Shown in pieces: positions 49,876-61,436 of a DNA stretch of 64,000 nucleotides. The notes beneath the pieces were generated by a model, which ran no database searches, was not told the origin of the DNA, and saw only the letters and a list, made by a program, of their open reading frames with translations. The DNA comes from Nautilus pompilius (lineage: Eukaryota > Mollusca > Cephalopoda > Nautilida > Nautilidae): contig JACATO010002135.1 of NCBI GenBank assembly GCA_018389105.1, positions 124,001 to 188,000 on the forward strand, written 5' to 3'. How positions within the stretch are numbered: position 1 is the first letter of the stretch; every line of letters starts with the position of its first letter. The position numbers and the translations under genes were made by a program.

Positions 49876-50180
49876 AAAAAGAATTATTGCAAATAACTGA
49901 ATAAAATATCTGAACTGGTAAAAAGATACACAGGAATTAGAAAAAAATTCAAGAAGAAAGACAATTAATTTGGCATCTAATTAGACTTTGTTTTAGAATG
50001 TTTCCTGTTAGATAGGTACGGAATTATTTGACAGATGAAATATTAGAATTAAGTAAATTTACACCAATGAAAAAGAGTCATTTTAATTTTTTTGATTGGC
50101 TTATATTTCATATAAACACTATCAGCTAAGAGTTTGGGCCAAAAGATAGTGAGTTTAAGATTCAATACACACATGCAAAA
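45150..50180. other. A+T-rich DNA, no gene seen
   Basis: No host gene supported. It includes a weak SINE-like patch near 45400-45480, a C run at 48233-48241, and a possible pogo-type fragment at 46677-46740 (CAGTAAACTATTTGTTATCC). Open frames are chance length. Confidence 0.4.
49834..49874. repeat. (AT)n microsatellite
   Basis: About 20 TA dinucleotides without interruption. Confidence 0.95.
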
Positions 50181-50189
50181 TTATGCACA

Positions 50190-50804
50190 CTGAATAACTA
50201 ATCTTTCTTTTAATAACATCTTTGCAAATTCTTGGGAGTCATGTCACGTAACTTTGCTGAAGGTTAGGTATTAATAAATTCTTCGCTGTGTTATGCGGTA
50301 TCATTTTCTTGATGTTTCTGTTGAATACATCCTGTGAGAGTTCAATGGGTGATAGACCAAGTGCCTATAGTGGCCCTGTCTCTCTTTTCTCTCCATACTT
50401 CATCTGCATAATTTTAAAGTGTACTTAGGGTCATTAGCTTGTTGCAAAACGAACCTTGCACTTATTAGTCAACTGCCAGAAGGAATTGCATGTCTTTTTA
50501 AAATGTCGTAATTGTATTTTTGTCAATGCTCCATGAATTGTACAAATATTGCCAACTGCATTAGCTCCAGAATATTTCCAAACCATCTTGCTCTCGTTGA
50601 ACTGCAGAAGCAGCACGCTATTTCTGACAGGTGTTCTCCAACTTCTCTCTATATTGCTATGAGTTGTCTGGTGTCTTTGTAGTGTGTAGCGAACACCATT
50701 GTTGGAAATTACAAATTTCTTGCGCCAATCTTTGTCAGGGTTTCCTTTCTCAATGTACAAACAGCAGATCAAATTTCAAGATCAATTTGCTTTCTTTTCG
50801 CCAT
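50190..50804 (-). pseudogene. Tc1-type transposase fossil
   Basis: The minus-strand translation starts at 50804 with MAKRKQIDLEI, a typical Tc1 transposase start. It continues with GVRYTLQRHQTTHSNIERSW (end of the DNA-binding part), ESKMVWKYSGANAVGNICTI and LTNKCKVRF-like text. Then comes LQQANDPKYTLKL, the decayed form of the Gln-Gln-Asp-Asn-Asp-Pro-Lys-His-Thr block, and later LSPIE. Stops and frameshifts break it, and the second catalytic position appears altered (QQANDPK, where Asp-Asn-Asp is usual). Terminal repeats were not located. It is older-looking than the two mariners. Confidence 0.75.
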
Positions 50805-51121
50805 CTTCACAAAAATCACAGAAACTGTAGCCTTCAACAGTTGTGGTTTTGAGATTTAGAGACATCTTGTTCAATTTATAATTTTCTGCGGAAACTACCA
50901 AGCTAATTTTAATATCACAGTGTTCTGAAATAATTATTTTGATGAAACAGAGGTTTAAGTCAAAGTTTATTATATCTGTGTATTTTTTGCATCTGTGCAT
51001 CAAATCTTTCATTTACTATGTTATTGTGAGAATTAAAATGGTGGTAATATTCTTTTTTTTTAAATAATTGTCCCCATATTTTGTTTATTTCCAAATTTTT
51101 AGTCATTAGTATATGTATATA

Positions 51122-51945
51122 CGAGGTGTAGTCAAAAAGTATCCGACCTTGAATTTGTTTGAACAAAATAATAATGCATGAGCAAAATCTGCATGGGTAT
51201 TAGGTGGCCGCGTCCTTCCTGAGCATGCGCAAAAATTTTCGTGTCTGTAGGTTGCACCAGTCGCCTGCAGTGACGCGTTGAGTACAGAAAGGAAACAGAA
51301 AGGAAATCTCCCAGGACATGCTGGAGTGTGCTAGCCAAGATCAAAACTTCATGAACACTATCATCATTGGTGATGAGAAATGGGTGTACGGCTATGACCC
51401 TGAAACAAAATTGCAATCATCCCAATGGAAGCATTCATCCTCGCCAAGACCAAAGAAGGCAAGACAGGTGCGCAGCAATGTTAAACTGATGATGACCTGT
51501 TTTTTTGACTACAGAGGTATTGTGCACCATGAATATGCACCACAAGGTCAGACAAAGAACTGGAAACTCCACCATGACAACGCACCCGCTCATTCCGCCC
51601 ACGTCGTCCAAGCATTCCTCGTCAAGCATAACACACCACTTGTTCGTCAGGCTTCCTACTCCCCAGACTTGGCTCCATGTGACTTTTGGCTATTCCCAAA
51701 GCTCAAAAAACACTCAAAGGGAGAAGATTTGAGTCAACAGAGGACATTAAGCAAAATTCGATGGCACAGCTCTACAGCATCCCAAAAAGTGATTTCCAGA
51801 AATGTTTCCAGTAGTGGCAGGAATGCTGGCAGAAGTGTGTAGACTCCCAAGGTGAATACTTTGAAGGAAACTAATCAAAATGGTGAGTTTTTAAATATTA
51901 CTTGTTTTTTTGGTCAAAGGTCGGATACTTTTTGACTACACCTCG
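51122..51945 (+). mobile_element. Internally deleted mariner, 824 bp, with TA target duplication
   Basis: Near-perfect terminal inverted repeats begin CGAGGTGTAGTCAAAAAGTA at the left and, on the opposite strand, at the right. TA flanks both ends (51120-51121 and 51946-51947). The length is about 0.4 kb short of a full mariner because coding sequence has been lost. The well-kept ends suggest it is younger than the element at 11327. Confidence 0.95.
51285..51860 (+). pseudogene. mariner D,D34D transposase, N-terminally and internally deleted
   Basis: The plus-strand frame begins in the middle of the usual protein: EISQDMLECASQDQNFMN, then IIIGDEKWVYGYDPETK with the first catalytic Asp. The jump from APQGQT to NWKLHHDNAPAHS lacks about 30 residues normally found between them. 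HHDNAPAHS and SPDLAPCDFWLFPKLK carry the other two Asp residues, 34 residues apart. The helix-turn-helix DNA-binding half is absent. A frameshift after FPKLK moves the C-terminal part (AQLYSIPKSDFQKCF) to another frame, which has a stop before WQECW. Not functional, though the ends could still be recognised by a related enzyme. Confidence 0.9.
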
Positions 51946-51949
51946 TACA

Positions 51950-51986
<37 letters not shown>

Positions 51987-51987
51987 T
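51950..51987. repeat. (ATT)n microsatellite, left part of a split array
   Basis: About 12 ATT triplets immediately right of the mariner and left of the Tigger element. The second part lies across the element at 53955-54010. Confidence 0.9.
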
Positions 51988-51989
51988 TA

Positions 51990-53952
51990 AAGTCAATGAT
52001 TGATATAATCATGTTCTTCGGACCAGCACAAATTGTGCTTATATCGATAAGTCCAATTTTTAAAAGGATTTCTTATACATATTCATTTAGATAATATTAG
52101 AGGAATGTGTAATAAAAAAAAAATTTTATTTCTTCATAAAAATACATAAAATTAAAACAGTTGACACAGTATTTATTTAGAAAAATAGTCTAAAATTGAA
52201 GATTGTTGCGTGCACTTGTTTTGTATTATGTAACTTCGAATTGCATGTTGGATGTTCTTTAAGTCTTGAGCTGGTATACCATGTTTTTCAAGAACTCTTT
52301 TTACATCATCAAGCATAGCAAGTGCTTGCATTTGAGTAGTCAATGTCTCATAAATTTCAGCATCTTCCAACACTTCAGTCTCATCACTTGCTTCATTCAG
52401 TTCTTCAAGACATTTAAGTTGACGATTGCATTTGATATACTCTTCATCCAATTTTGAGCCTTGTTTATTGTTTAAAACTTCTAATTCAAAATCTCTGTTG
52501 CATTTTAACATTTCTCCCTTATTCAATGACAAACATTTTCTGAAGCAATTTTGGATAGCCATCAAGGTCATGTATCCCATGCAGTTTTTAGCATGAAAAT
52601 GGCATTCAAAACAGTTACACTCTCAGGAAATTCATCTTGGCCACTATCTAAGCATACAACTATTCATTAAATGTTTGCGATAGTGTGCTTTAAGGCAGTA
52701 AATAATCCCAGCATCCATTGGCTGTATAAGTGACGTTATATTCGTTGGCAAGTAGACCACCTCTACATTTGTTGTTATAACTTCCTTAGGATGTACAGGG
52801 CACTGATCTAGCAGCAGGAGAATTTTCCTTTTCTTGCATTGCATTTTCTTGTCCAAATTATTAGCCATTCTATGTATAAAGCTCGAGTCATCCAGGCTGC
52901 AGAATTCGATTCATACTGCACTGGAAGGTTGTTTTTCTTGTTCTTAAACCACCTTGGATCCTTGGATTTTGGCTCTTGCCAATCACTAGCAGAGCTAGTT
53001 TTTCAGTGCCAGTCATATTTTATGCCACCAAAACAGTCAGTCTTTCCTCTTCCTTTTTTCCCCCACTGAGTACTTCATCCTTTCTGGCCAGTGTACCGTC
53101 AGGATTGACCCTAAAATATATTCTTGTCTCATCAGCGTTGAAAATTGCCTCTTCTTGATAACGTTGCAGAAACTCTGGCAAAACAGTCTTCTTCCATTCA
53201 TTGGCCCCAGATAAGTCAGCATCTGCCTTTTCTCCATGTTCTCGTTTGTAGACAATATTGAATCTCTTTTGGAACTTTTGTAGCCAGCCCGAAGTAAAGG
53301 TGTTTGGATGAAGATCTTCAGAACCATCATAGAGTTCTTGAGTTAAAGCCTTAGCTTTCTCTATTAAAAGAGATCCAGAGAGCTCTGCATTTTTTCTCCC
53401 TCATGACAACAAACCATTTGTACAGCTGCTGCTCTAGATTTGGTAATACTCCTTCCCACTTTCTCTTTCAAGAAAGATTTTCATTTTGCAACCTGAGTTT
53501 GTTTAACTCCTCTTCATTTCGCAACCATTGGCTGACCATCGTGTAGTCAGTGTTGAATTTCCGTGCAACATCAGCTTTCTTTTCACTGTTATGAACTGCT
53601 TGAATAGCATTTAGCTTAAATTCTAATGTAAAACTTTTATGTGTTGAAGCCATAGTGAACTCTGTGCAGAACGTACTTAATTAAAGGAATGAAAAGATTG
53701 TTTTGCTATCACCTATAGATATCATGCTTTGTGTAGGTGGTTTCCACCAATCAGCATCTTCCACGTGGGTGGTTACCACCAATCAGCTTATTCCACACCA
53801 TACCTGCTTTTCGAGGACTTTCCAACTTTATTTTTACTGTCTCTTCCTGGATTCATTCCATGTGCTCATATCGATTTCGTGCTTATAAAGATTATTCCTA
53901 TTAAAAATATATATGGAAATTTTTGGGACTGTGCTTATATCGATCGTCAACT

Positions 53953-53953
<1 letters not shown>
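51990..53953 (-). mobile_element. Tigger/pogo-type element, 1964 bp, inserted in an ATT microsatellite
   Basis: The right end read inward starts CAGTTGACGATCGATATAAG; the left end starts AAGTCAATGATTGATATAAT and matches at about 16 of 23 positions. TA lies outside both ends (51988-51989 and 53954-53955). A 14-bp motif GTGCTTATATCGAT occurs at 52035 and 53931, with variants at 53862 and 53879. These are subterminal copies of the end sequence that may be transposase-binding sites. ATT repeats lie on both sides, so the element split an existing array. Confidence 0.85.
52173..53653 (-). pseudogene. Tigger/pogo-type DDE transposase pseudogene
   Basis: The minus strand starts at 53653 with a CENP-B-type helix-turn-helix (KSFTLEFKLNAIQAVH, then ADVARKFNTDYTMVSQWLRN). 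After a broken stretch come the second DNA-binding part (GWLQKFQKRFNIVYKREHGE) and the DDE domain. The first catalytic Asp is in NADETRIYFRVN (codon at 53131-53133), the second in LLLLDQCPVHP and the third in SLIQPMDAG, 30 residues further on. The last 135 codons (52580-52173) form one open frame with an acidic stretch and end in SILDYFSK. Stops at several points (after NENLS, in the middle of the DDE domain, before the C-terminal part) inactivate it. All three catalytic Asp codons remain. Confidence 0.88.

Positions 53954-53954
<1 letters not shown>

Positions 53955-54010
<56 letters not shown>
53955..54010. repeat. (ATT)n microsatellite, right part of the split array
   Basis: About 18 TTA/ATT triplets starting exactly at the end of the Tigger element. 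Open frames of poly-Ile or poly-Tyr across it are translation artefacts. Confidence 0.95.
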
Positions 54011-54012
<2 letters not shown>

Positions 54013-54130
54013 TCAACGATATCATTAAATTTTGTACTTTGTTGGATATTACAGTTGTTGGAAAAAATTTTATCTTATGCTCTCTACATAAGATGACAGT
54101 ATGGTACGACAATGGACTAGTTGTTACAGT

Positions 54131-54232
54131 ACCAGTAATTCTAATTAAATATATAGATGAGTTACATTCAAAAGACAAAGTATATGATACCAATTATAGC
54201 TCATCTATACATTTAATTAGGAATTACTAGTG
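54131..54232. repeat. Short hairpin or MITE-like inverted repeat
   Basis: The left arm (54131-54163, containing CTAATTAAATATATAGATGA) and the right arm (54198-54232) are reverse complements with few mismatches around a spacer of about 34 bp. No family recognised. Its position just beyond the transposon cluster suggests a small non-autonomous element. Confidence 0.7.
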
Positions 54233-54239
54233 CTCTAAT

Positions 54240-55250
54240 AATTCAATCATGTTATAACCATCCCCACTTTCCGTCTTATTCAAAAAACCCATTATAGCAA
54301 AGTAGATGCAATTAAATAGTTTTAAAAATTATATTTTGATAAGTTAATTTATTACCATAATTTTTTCTCTTTTTTGTTTTCTCTTTCATTAGATGAAGTT
54401 TCATTAATTCACCTAGGTACAGGGGGTGAAAGGATATCACAGTCTTGAAGGTGTGATAGGATATCAATTTGATTGAACAAAACAATAGGTGAGTTGCTGA
54501 TGCTATGCTAGATATTTTTTTCCTGATGACTATAATCTGTGGGCAACAAATGCCCCTTTCTTGAGTAGCTCAAGTTTGCCAAATTACTAATTATCTGAGT
54601 AAATCTTTGAACCTTTTTTGTATTATATAGCTCCATATCTAAACCATTTATTCTGTGAGGGGACTAATTAATGATTTATAAATGGGGAGCTAAAACTACT
54701 GATGTTACGCAATTGGTGACTCTAAGAGATATGCACTGCTTTTGACTTTTTAAGGTGTATTGTGTTATACAACGACTAAAGTTGCTCCTTTCTTGACTGC
54801 TGCCATTCTACTTTAGTTTAGTTCACATACTAAGGTTAATAGAAATCTGTTTTTTCACTATATCTTATTTGATGTAATGGATATGGGACTTATTCGGGGT
54901 CATTAAGTTCGCACAACAATGATGTGACTGCTGCTTGCATTCACTTGAATGCATCTGCCAGTTAGTCCAAACCTCTGAAACAGTTCCTTGTGGCTGACAC
55001 AATCACAATGCAGAAAGTGCGATATTGTTTAGAGAGGATACACAAATCAGCTTTATTTTTGCTTTGCCTGGTCAACTGTTTCTCTTTCTGTACAGAACAG
55101 CAGACATTATTAGTTTACCCGATGATAGCATAGTTAAAGAAAAAAAAGAGAGAGAAAGATTAACATATGTTATTTTAAAAAATTTTCTGGAAGTTTTTGC
55201 TCAAAGGTATCATAACACAGGTGAGATCAGACTGATAGCACTGAATCTAC
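54240..55250. other. A+T-rich DNA, no gene seen
   Basis: A small inverted repeat TTCACC ... GGTGAA at 54408-54431 is the only local structure noted. Confidence 0.45.
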
Positions 55251-55252
55251 AA

Positions 55253-55334
55253 AGGGATGTTGTTCAATCTAAACCTAGGTGAAATAGTACCATGACAATG
55301 GTGCCAAGTTGGGTTTCGTTTGAATGGTGTCTCC
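55253..55334. mobile_element. Palindromic MITE-like element, diverged copy
   Basis: It begins AGGGATGTTGTTCAATCTAA, has ACCATGACAATGGTGCC at the centre and ends GGTTTCGTTTGAATGGTGTC. This matches the order and arms of the element at 15755-15830. The left arm is more decayed than the right. Confidence 0.5.
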
Positions 55335-55449
55335 GTTATAAATAATTTTTTTCTGATTTCAGTTTAATTTTTATAGATTTTTCTTTTTGAAAAATATACT
55401 CACATAAAATCTCTTTACAGATCCGAGAAAAAATGTTGAATACTTTGGA

Positions 55450-56575
55450 CTGAGTTTAAAACAACATCGTGTGTATAGTTGTATTTCTATTTTAGAGGTT
55501 AGATGCCAAACAACATGTAGCACATCCATACTTTGTTGATTAAAAGAAAGCAGGAAAAATCAGTGTGATGATCATTTAAATATCCACAAGAAAACTAATT
55601 GTAGAGTTCTTATAATGCATATATCTTGGTAAAATTTTGGAAGGTAAGGAAGACATTTCTGGTTTAAAGATAGATTAAAGGCATTTCCAGGATCTGCGTT
55701 GTCTTGAAAAGTTCTTGAATTTCCTTATCTGCTCATTCTCAGAATAAAGTTTGGAAAAGTGATCATGTGGTTATTCTTGCTATGGTAACTAATCTACCAG
55801 AACAAATAGTTGCTATTGTTGTATCTCCTGTTGCACTCAACCTTCCAAAAAGCTATAATTCAGAACATAAGCCCAGGTGGGGAAGATGAGTTTGTGAGAA
55901 CAGAAACCAACCAGAACAAAAGTACTCAGTGACTGACTGATTTAACCAACTAATTATATACCCTTATTAGAACTCTTCATTTTTAGATGTGAGAGGAGAG
56001 AAGAAACACAGTATCAGCAGCATAGTAGACCAGTTCAAGAAAATTAAATTTGTATAACGTCAGGTAGGTGCGTCTTTAATCAAAAGTGGCTAAGCCAGCC
56101 TGAGTTTTTTTGGGTCAGAGAATTTAAAGTAAACAGATATAAGGATAGTTCATTCATTTATTGGACTTGGTGACTGCATTTCTCCAATTTATAATTGTAT
56201 TATAGACTAAAAATATTTTTTATAGTTTTATTATTAAATATATTCTAGTGAAACATTGTACAGATTAATACAAGACATAGTGGGCATGCTGAAACAGATT
56301 TAACAGCTGTACGTTTATGGAAATCCCTGCTAATTTCTTATTTGTGTCGTGGAATGAACTGGGCTTAATACACGGTATAATGTATATGTAAATTAGAATA
56401 ATTAAATTGTCAAAATTTTCTTAGCATTTTAATTACAATGCATTATAAATATGTTAATGATTCAATATGGCTGTAAGAGTTTTTTTTAGATTAATATATT
56501 AAGATATGTCCCCTAATTTTGTAGTCCTTAAAAAGGTCTTTTGTCCAACTCTGTATGGTCCCCTATAAACTAATT
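55450..56575. repeat. Dispersed duplication, copy B (partner near 7745-8790)
   Basis: Direct-orientation partner of copy A. The 55984-56395 part is almost identical to 8212-8625, 55486-55724 is close to 7785-8028, and the stretch between (55725-55983) has been replaced by unrelated sequence. From about 56400 onward the two copies share only patchy similarity. No coding potential. A SINE tail motif (CATTTTTAGATGTGAGAGG, near 55980) sits at the joint. Confidence 0.85.
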
Positions 56576-56579
56576 GGTA

Positions 56580-59500
56580 CAGACATTACTTTCTCTTTAC
56601 CTGAGGAATTTTTGATTACTTTAACCAGATCATCTTTAAAATGATTGGTATAAACAAATATTTAAATAATTATGAAATTAACTAAATAACTTTACTTAAA
56701 ATAAATATTAATAGATTAGATATTAAAAAGAACAGTTTATTTGAATTGTTATTACTGTGTATTTTAGCATATAAGTTGATGTGAAGTATAAGCCGAATTG
56801 GATAATTTTTTCACAGTTTCTTTCATCATTCATAGATAAGTCAGTTTGGAATATAAGATGAGGTGAGAGCAACTACATCAATTAGCCAAACTTTGAACCA
56901 GTCAGAGCAGTGTGTCAAATTCTTCGTAACACTGTCATATCACATTATTTATTGTCTATGGTACTTCCAGGCTCATGGATATTAATGAGTTGTTTGTGCA
57001 TATAATTTAACTGTTTTGTGGTCCGATCTTTCAGATAAATAGGCTGTTGGTATAGTTTTTCAGCATGTTTGTAGTCATGGAGACATATTTGAAGTAAACT
57101 GCCTGGTATCGAAAGTTCGTTTTCTATTTTTTACTGCCTGCACAACATCAGTGATCATCAAGTGATCTTATGTCATTTGCACTGTTTTAAAGTTGCTTAA
57201 TTTAAAATGCCAAATGTATCAGTTTTATCTATCTTTTGACACTTCCATTTGATTTTGACATATAACAGTGTACTCAAGTTCAGAAATCCAACTCACAATT
57301 TCATTTGAAAGCACAAGTTGATATCCAGCTCCGTTTTAAGTTGCCTACCATTGTGGGCTAACACAAGTTACTTCACTCAGCTGTTCTCTGCATGTTAATA
57401 TTACACATGCCTCTGGAAAAAAACCCCTGATGAATGCTGTACACCAGTTGAATAAAGACTGGGTAAAATGTAAAAATAGCAACCACCAGTTGTGATCTGT
57501 TTGGCCTTTAGTTTTAGCTGTACAGGACTAAGTCCTTGACACCTGGTGTTTTGGGTTAGCATGTGTTCCTCCAATTTATCCTCAATGTTAGACTGCCTAG
57601 CCACTATTTATTGGTTTTCCTTTTAGTTTGTAACATCCTTTGCCTTATGCCAGTCTCTCTCACTGACAATGTATTTATGTGCATAGCCATATCACCACCA
57701 TTTTCTTCAGCAAACTTAACAAGTTCCAACTTCAAAGCATTCTACGTATGACTTGCATGACTTTATGGGAGGCATTTTCAGATGACGTAGAGCATTTGTT
57801 TGAGGTATTTATACATAAAATTAAGATTGAAAAGGACAGGTGGAACGTATTGGTGAGTGAGCACTTGTTGTTTTTGATTGATAATTTTCCATGCTTCTCA
57901 GTGCATTAATAGTGAAATAGTTCGCCCATTTGGCAAATGTTCTGGGCAGTAATTTCTGTAGGCTGTTTCAGGTGAACAATTTTACAGTTTATTTCAGGAA
58001 ATAACACTTTGTTATACTTCATTTTTTCATTAAAAACAATTTTAATGACTCTGGCCACAGTATCATAGTATAAGTTGAAGCTTGGACTTCCAGCGGGGGG
58101 GGGGGGAAAATGTTGATTTATACGCTGAAAAAATATGGTGCTTGTTTAGACCTAAAATAAGGTTGAAAGCCCTTTTGTGTTGGGGGTTAGGGTTGGGGGA
58201 GATTATCAGATTTGCTGTTTCTTTCTTTTTTTCCGTTTTGCGAGAGATTTTGTTGGGCATTTTCAAAAATTCCTAACTTCTGCGAGCTCCATTATTGATG
58301 TTCCCATCTTTCTTTACCATAGCATTGTTTTTTTTTTTTGTTTGTTTTTTTAACATTTTATTATTTCCATTGGATTTGTTCTTTTATAATAAATATAAAA
58401 TTTCCTTGTCTGCCGCCAGGGGGCAGTACTTGATAATTAATGATGCAAAGAGAATGCTTGTTCTTTGTATGATTTACATATTTTTTTTTTAATACTATGA
58501 GGTTAATTTGCTTATGAATATTTATATAGGTCATTGTAAATTGAGTATTCCAGATCTTTTAGCCGTATTTACACATACATAAAGAATCAATAATGGGTGT
58601 GTTTGATTAGTTTAAAGTGTAATGACTTTACATTCTAATGAGTGATTTCTTCTTTTTGATTGATTGTTTTGTTGCTTGGTGGAGTGAATTTGTCACCTAC
58701 AACTAGTAGGAATAAATTCACCGAATAAGAATTGAATGAGTTAACTCTCCAAAAATCTCCTCCTGCCAGTATTGCCAAAATATGTTTTTTTTTTAACTAA
58801 AAAAAAAAAAGAAATGTTCTGGAAGAATTTGCTGAACTTAGAGAAACGCTATTAGTAGAATTCTGATTGTGCATCTAATTTTATTTCATTCCAAATCTAG
58901 AAAAATCTCTGCCCCTTTTTTGTTTTTTTTTTACCATGAATGTGTTACTTTTGGCACCCTGAAACCTTTGGGTTGTAAGATCACAAAGCACCACCACCTG
59001 ACCTGCTAGAGGAGTTACTTTATTTAAAACTTGGCTGACAATGGTGATGCTTTATCATAAACTCAGCTACAATTTGCTGATAGGCATTTGGGACATCTGC
59101 TGCCAAGACTTTAATAATGAGATATTATTCCACATTAATGTTACTCCCCTGTCAGTTATTTTAATTTCACACATTGGTGTACATAATTTTGGAGAATCCT
59201 GTCCGCGGAAATATTTTGGCTTATGCTGAACCACATGCGCACTTATATATGTTTCCATTTTTGAAAGTGAAATTGGATATCCATAGCAAACACTACATGA
59301 CCATTAGAGTTAATAAAATCTCTATTTTTAGTTTAGCTGGTATTCTGTTGGTGACAAACATAGCAAAATAAGGTTTTCTTTCAATGACTGCATGGATTAT
59401 TAATCAAATGAAGGAACTTCCTTTAATTCTTACACTTTGCATTGAGAGGATCAGCATCATCTGTTCTGTGTGTGACCCTAGAATAATTTATAGCAGTAAT

Positions 59501-61300
59501 CTTTGAAGTAAATAAACTATCTGCTTTTTTTGTATTACCAAGGATATTAGCATTGTAATTTTCAAGTGAGCCAAAATCAGCAACGTTATATTCTGGGAAG
59601 GTGTTTTTTAAGACCTAGCACTTTTTCTGTTAGTGCAAGATTGTTTTGTGCAGTCTTTGCTTTACCCCTAGAAAATCATTTTTTTTTCAACAACAACCAA
59701 GAAGTATAAACTTAACTAAACACTGTTATTTTAGCACTGATAAGTTCTAACGTGGTTTGGCCCAGGGCTTAAATAAAAATAAAATAGAATGGGGAGGAAT
59801 TGCTTTAAACTTATGCTTAAGTTCTGCGCAAAGTCAAAATGGTGCTAATAAGAACATTAGTTTAGAATTCATTGAGGTTGTTACAATGGTTGATTGCTTA
59901 CTAGAATGGAAGCAGAAATTTTTATGCACATGTATGAAACACTTTAGAGTAAAGAATTGGTCATTGGGCTTATACATTGGAAGCTGCCCTGCACTGACTT
60001 CCTGTGTTGCAGTACCTTCAGGAAGGCATCACTCTAAATTTTATTTGAACAATTTATAGTTCAATAATAAGTTTAAACAACAATAATGGTACTGGGGTTA
60101 ATAGTAATATAAAGAGGGTGGTGTATTTATTTCATGTCAGTCTTTTTTCTGAAAGAATTCATGTACCCTCAGTAGGGGTTGGTGTGTGGGGGTGTCTGCG
60201 AGGGGGTGAAAAAAACCCTACAGGTACCAATGTGTGTGTGTGTGTGCCTGAATTTGCTTTAGCCATATTTGCAAAGTATCATCTACTTGTCCTTTATGAA
60301 AGATGGAGATAAGAATTCTGTCCATCTCTGCCACAGACATGTGAAACCAGAGACATGGGCAGTGTTCTACTGAGACTTTCTTAAGCTATGGTATCTAGCC
60401 AGAAAGGTGTAATTTCCTAGTACTGCAGAAGTTGAAGTATCTCCTGATTATTTATTCATTGAAAATGAAATTAATTTTGGATTTGGTTAGATTAACAAAT
60501 GTATTATTTCCATATGTTGACCACTAGGTCTATTTCTTTCTGATCTTTCCTCTGTTTTTTTCTTTCTAAACTAAATGTGCCCCCATCAAGGAAAACATTA
60601 AAAAAGGGGTAACCCTTTGATTTCTGATGTATTTAAAAAGGAGTGAACTAATGTAACTTCCTGAAAGATTGTATGTTTGATATTTTTAAAAAAAGTATAC
60701 TCAAAAAGTGTTTAAAAAGAAGCAAAAAACAAACTCTCTTAACTGTTAGTACATTATGTTTCCTTCCTTAAGGATGATAAGATTTAAGAACTAGTGGCCA
60801 GATTTTACTTTTTTTTCCTGAATACTAACCATAACTAATATTTTTTTTAAGCTAATGCAAAGAAAAACTTAATTTTAGTTCTTATCTTCCTTTAACAAAA
60901 CAGATAACATTGGTATTGACAATGTGTAACAGGTTTGATAAATTATGTAGCTTGCAATGACATATTTATGTCTATAGAGTCTAAATGAAGAATTTTTTTT
61001 GGTGGTTGATATATGATTAAATTGAGATGAATTTCTCTGATGTCTTTTCATCTGTCATTGCTGATGCTGTTGTGTGTGATGGTCACATGCTACTGAAAAC
61101 AAAGAAACACACACAACCTGTTCAATCAAACTGTTGGCTTTTAGGTGAATCATCTACATCATTACCGATTCCAAATGTTTGCTAACCAAGTTTCCTTGCA
61201 ACCATTATACTTAATGCCACATTCTGCAATGGGATACTTTTGGTTATTTGAAAATGATGAGAAATTGTGGCAACGTTTATCTGACTGACTTGGAAACTAA
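56580..61300. other. A+T-rich DNA, no gene seen
   Basis: No supported gene, RNA gene or mobile element. It has a run of twelve Gs near 58096-58107 and a short GT run near 60231-60246. Minus-strand and plus-strand open frames of up to 100 codons are unrecognisable. Confidence 0.4.
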
Positions 61301-61436
61301 TGGCAGTAGTTAGTGCCAGATTTCCCCTGTCCCAAAACAAGGGGACAGCATGTCTCCCCTCTGACTGATGGAAGTAGTTAGTGCCAGACCTCCCCTGTCC
61401 CAAAACAAGGAGACAGCATGTCTATCCTCTTGGCTC
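61301..61436. repeat. Tandem duplication of a 68-bp unit
   Basis: GTAGTTAGTGCCAGA followed by CCCCTGTCCCAAAACAAGG occurs twice at a spacing of 68 bp, with a few differences. Confidence 0.9.

Noticed and set aside
53913-54230. Open frames rich in Ile or Tyr across the ATT repeat
   Set aside because: They are translations of the microsatellite.
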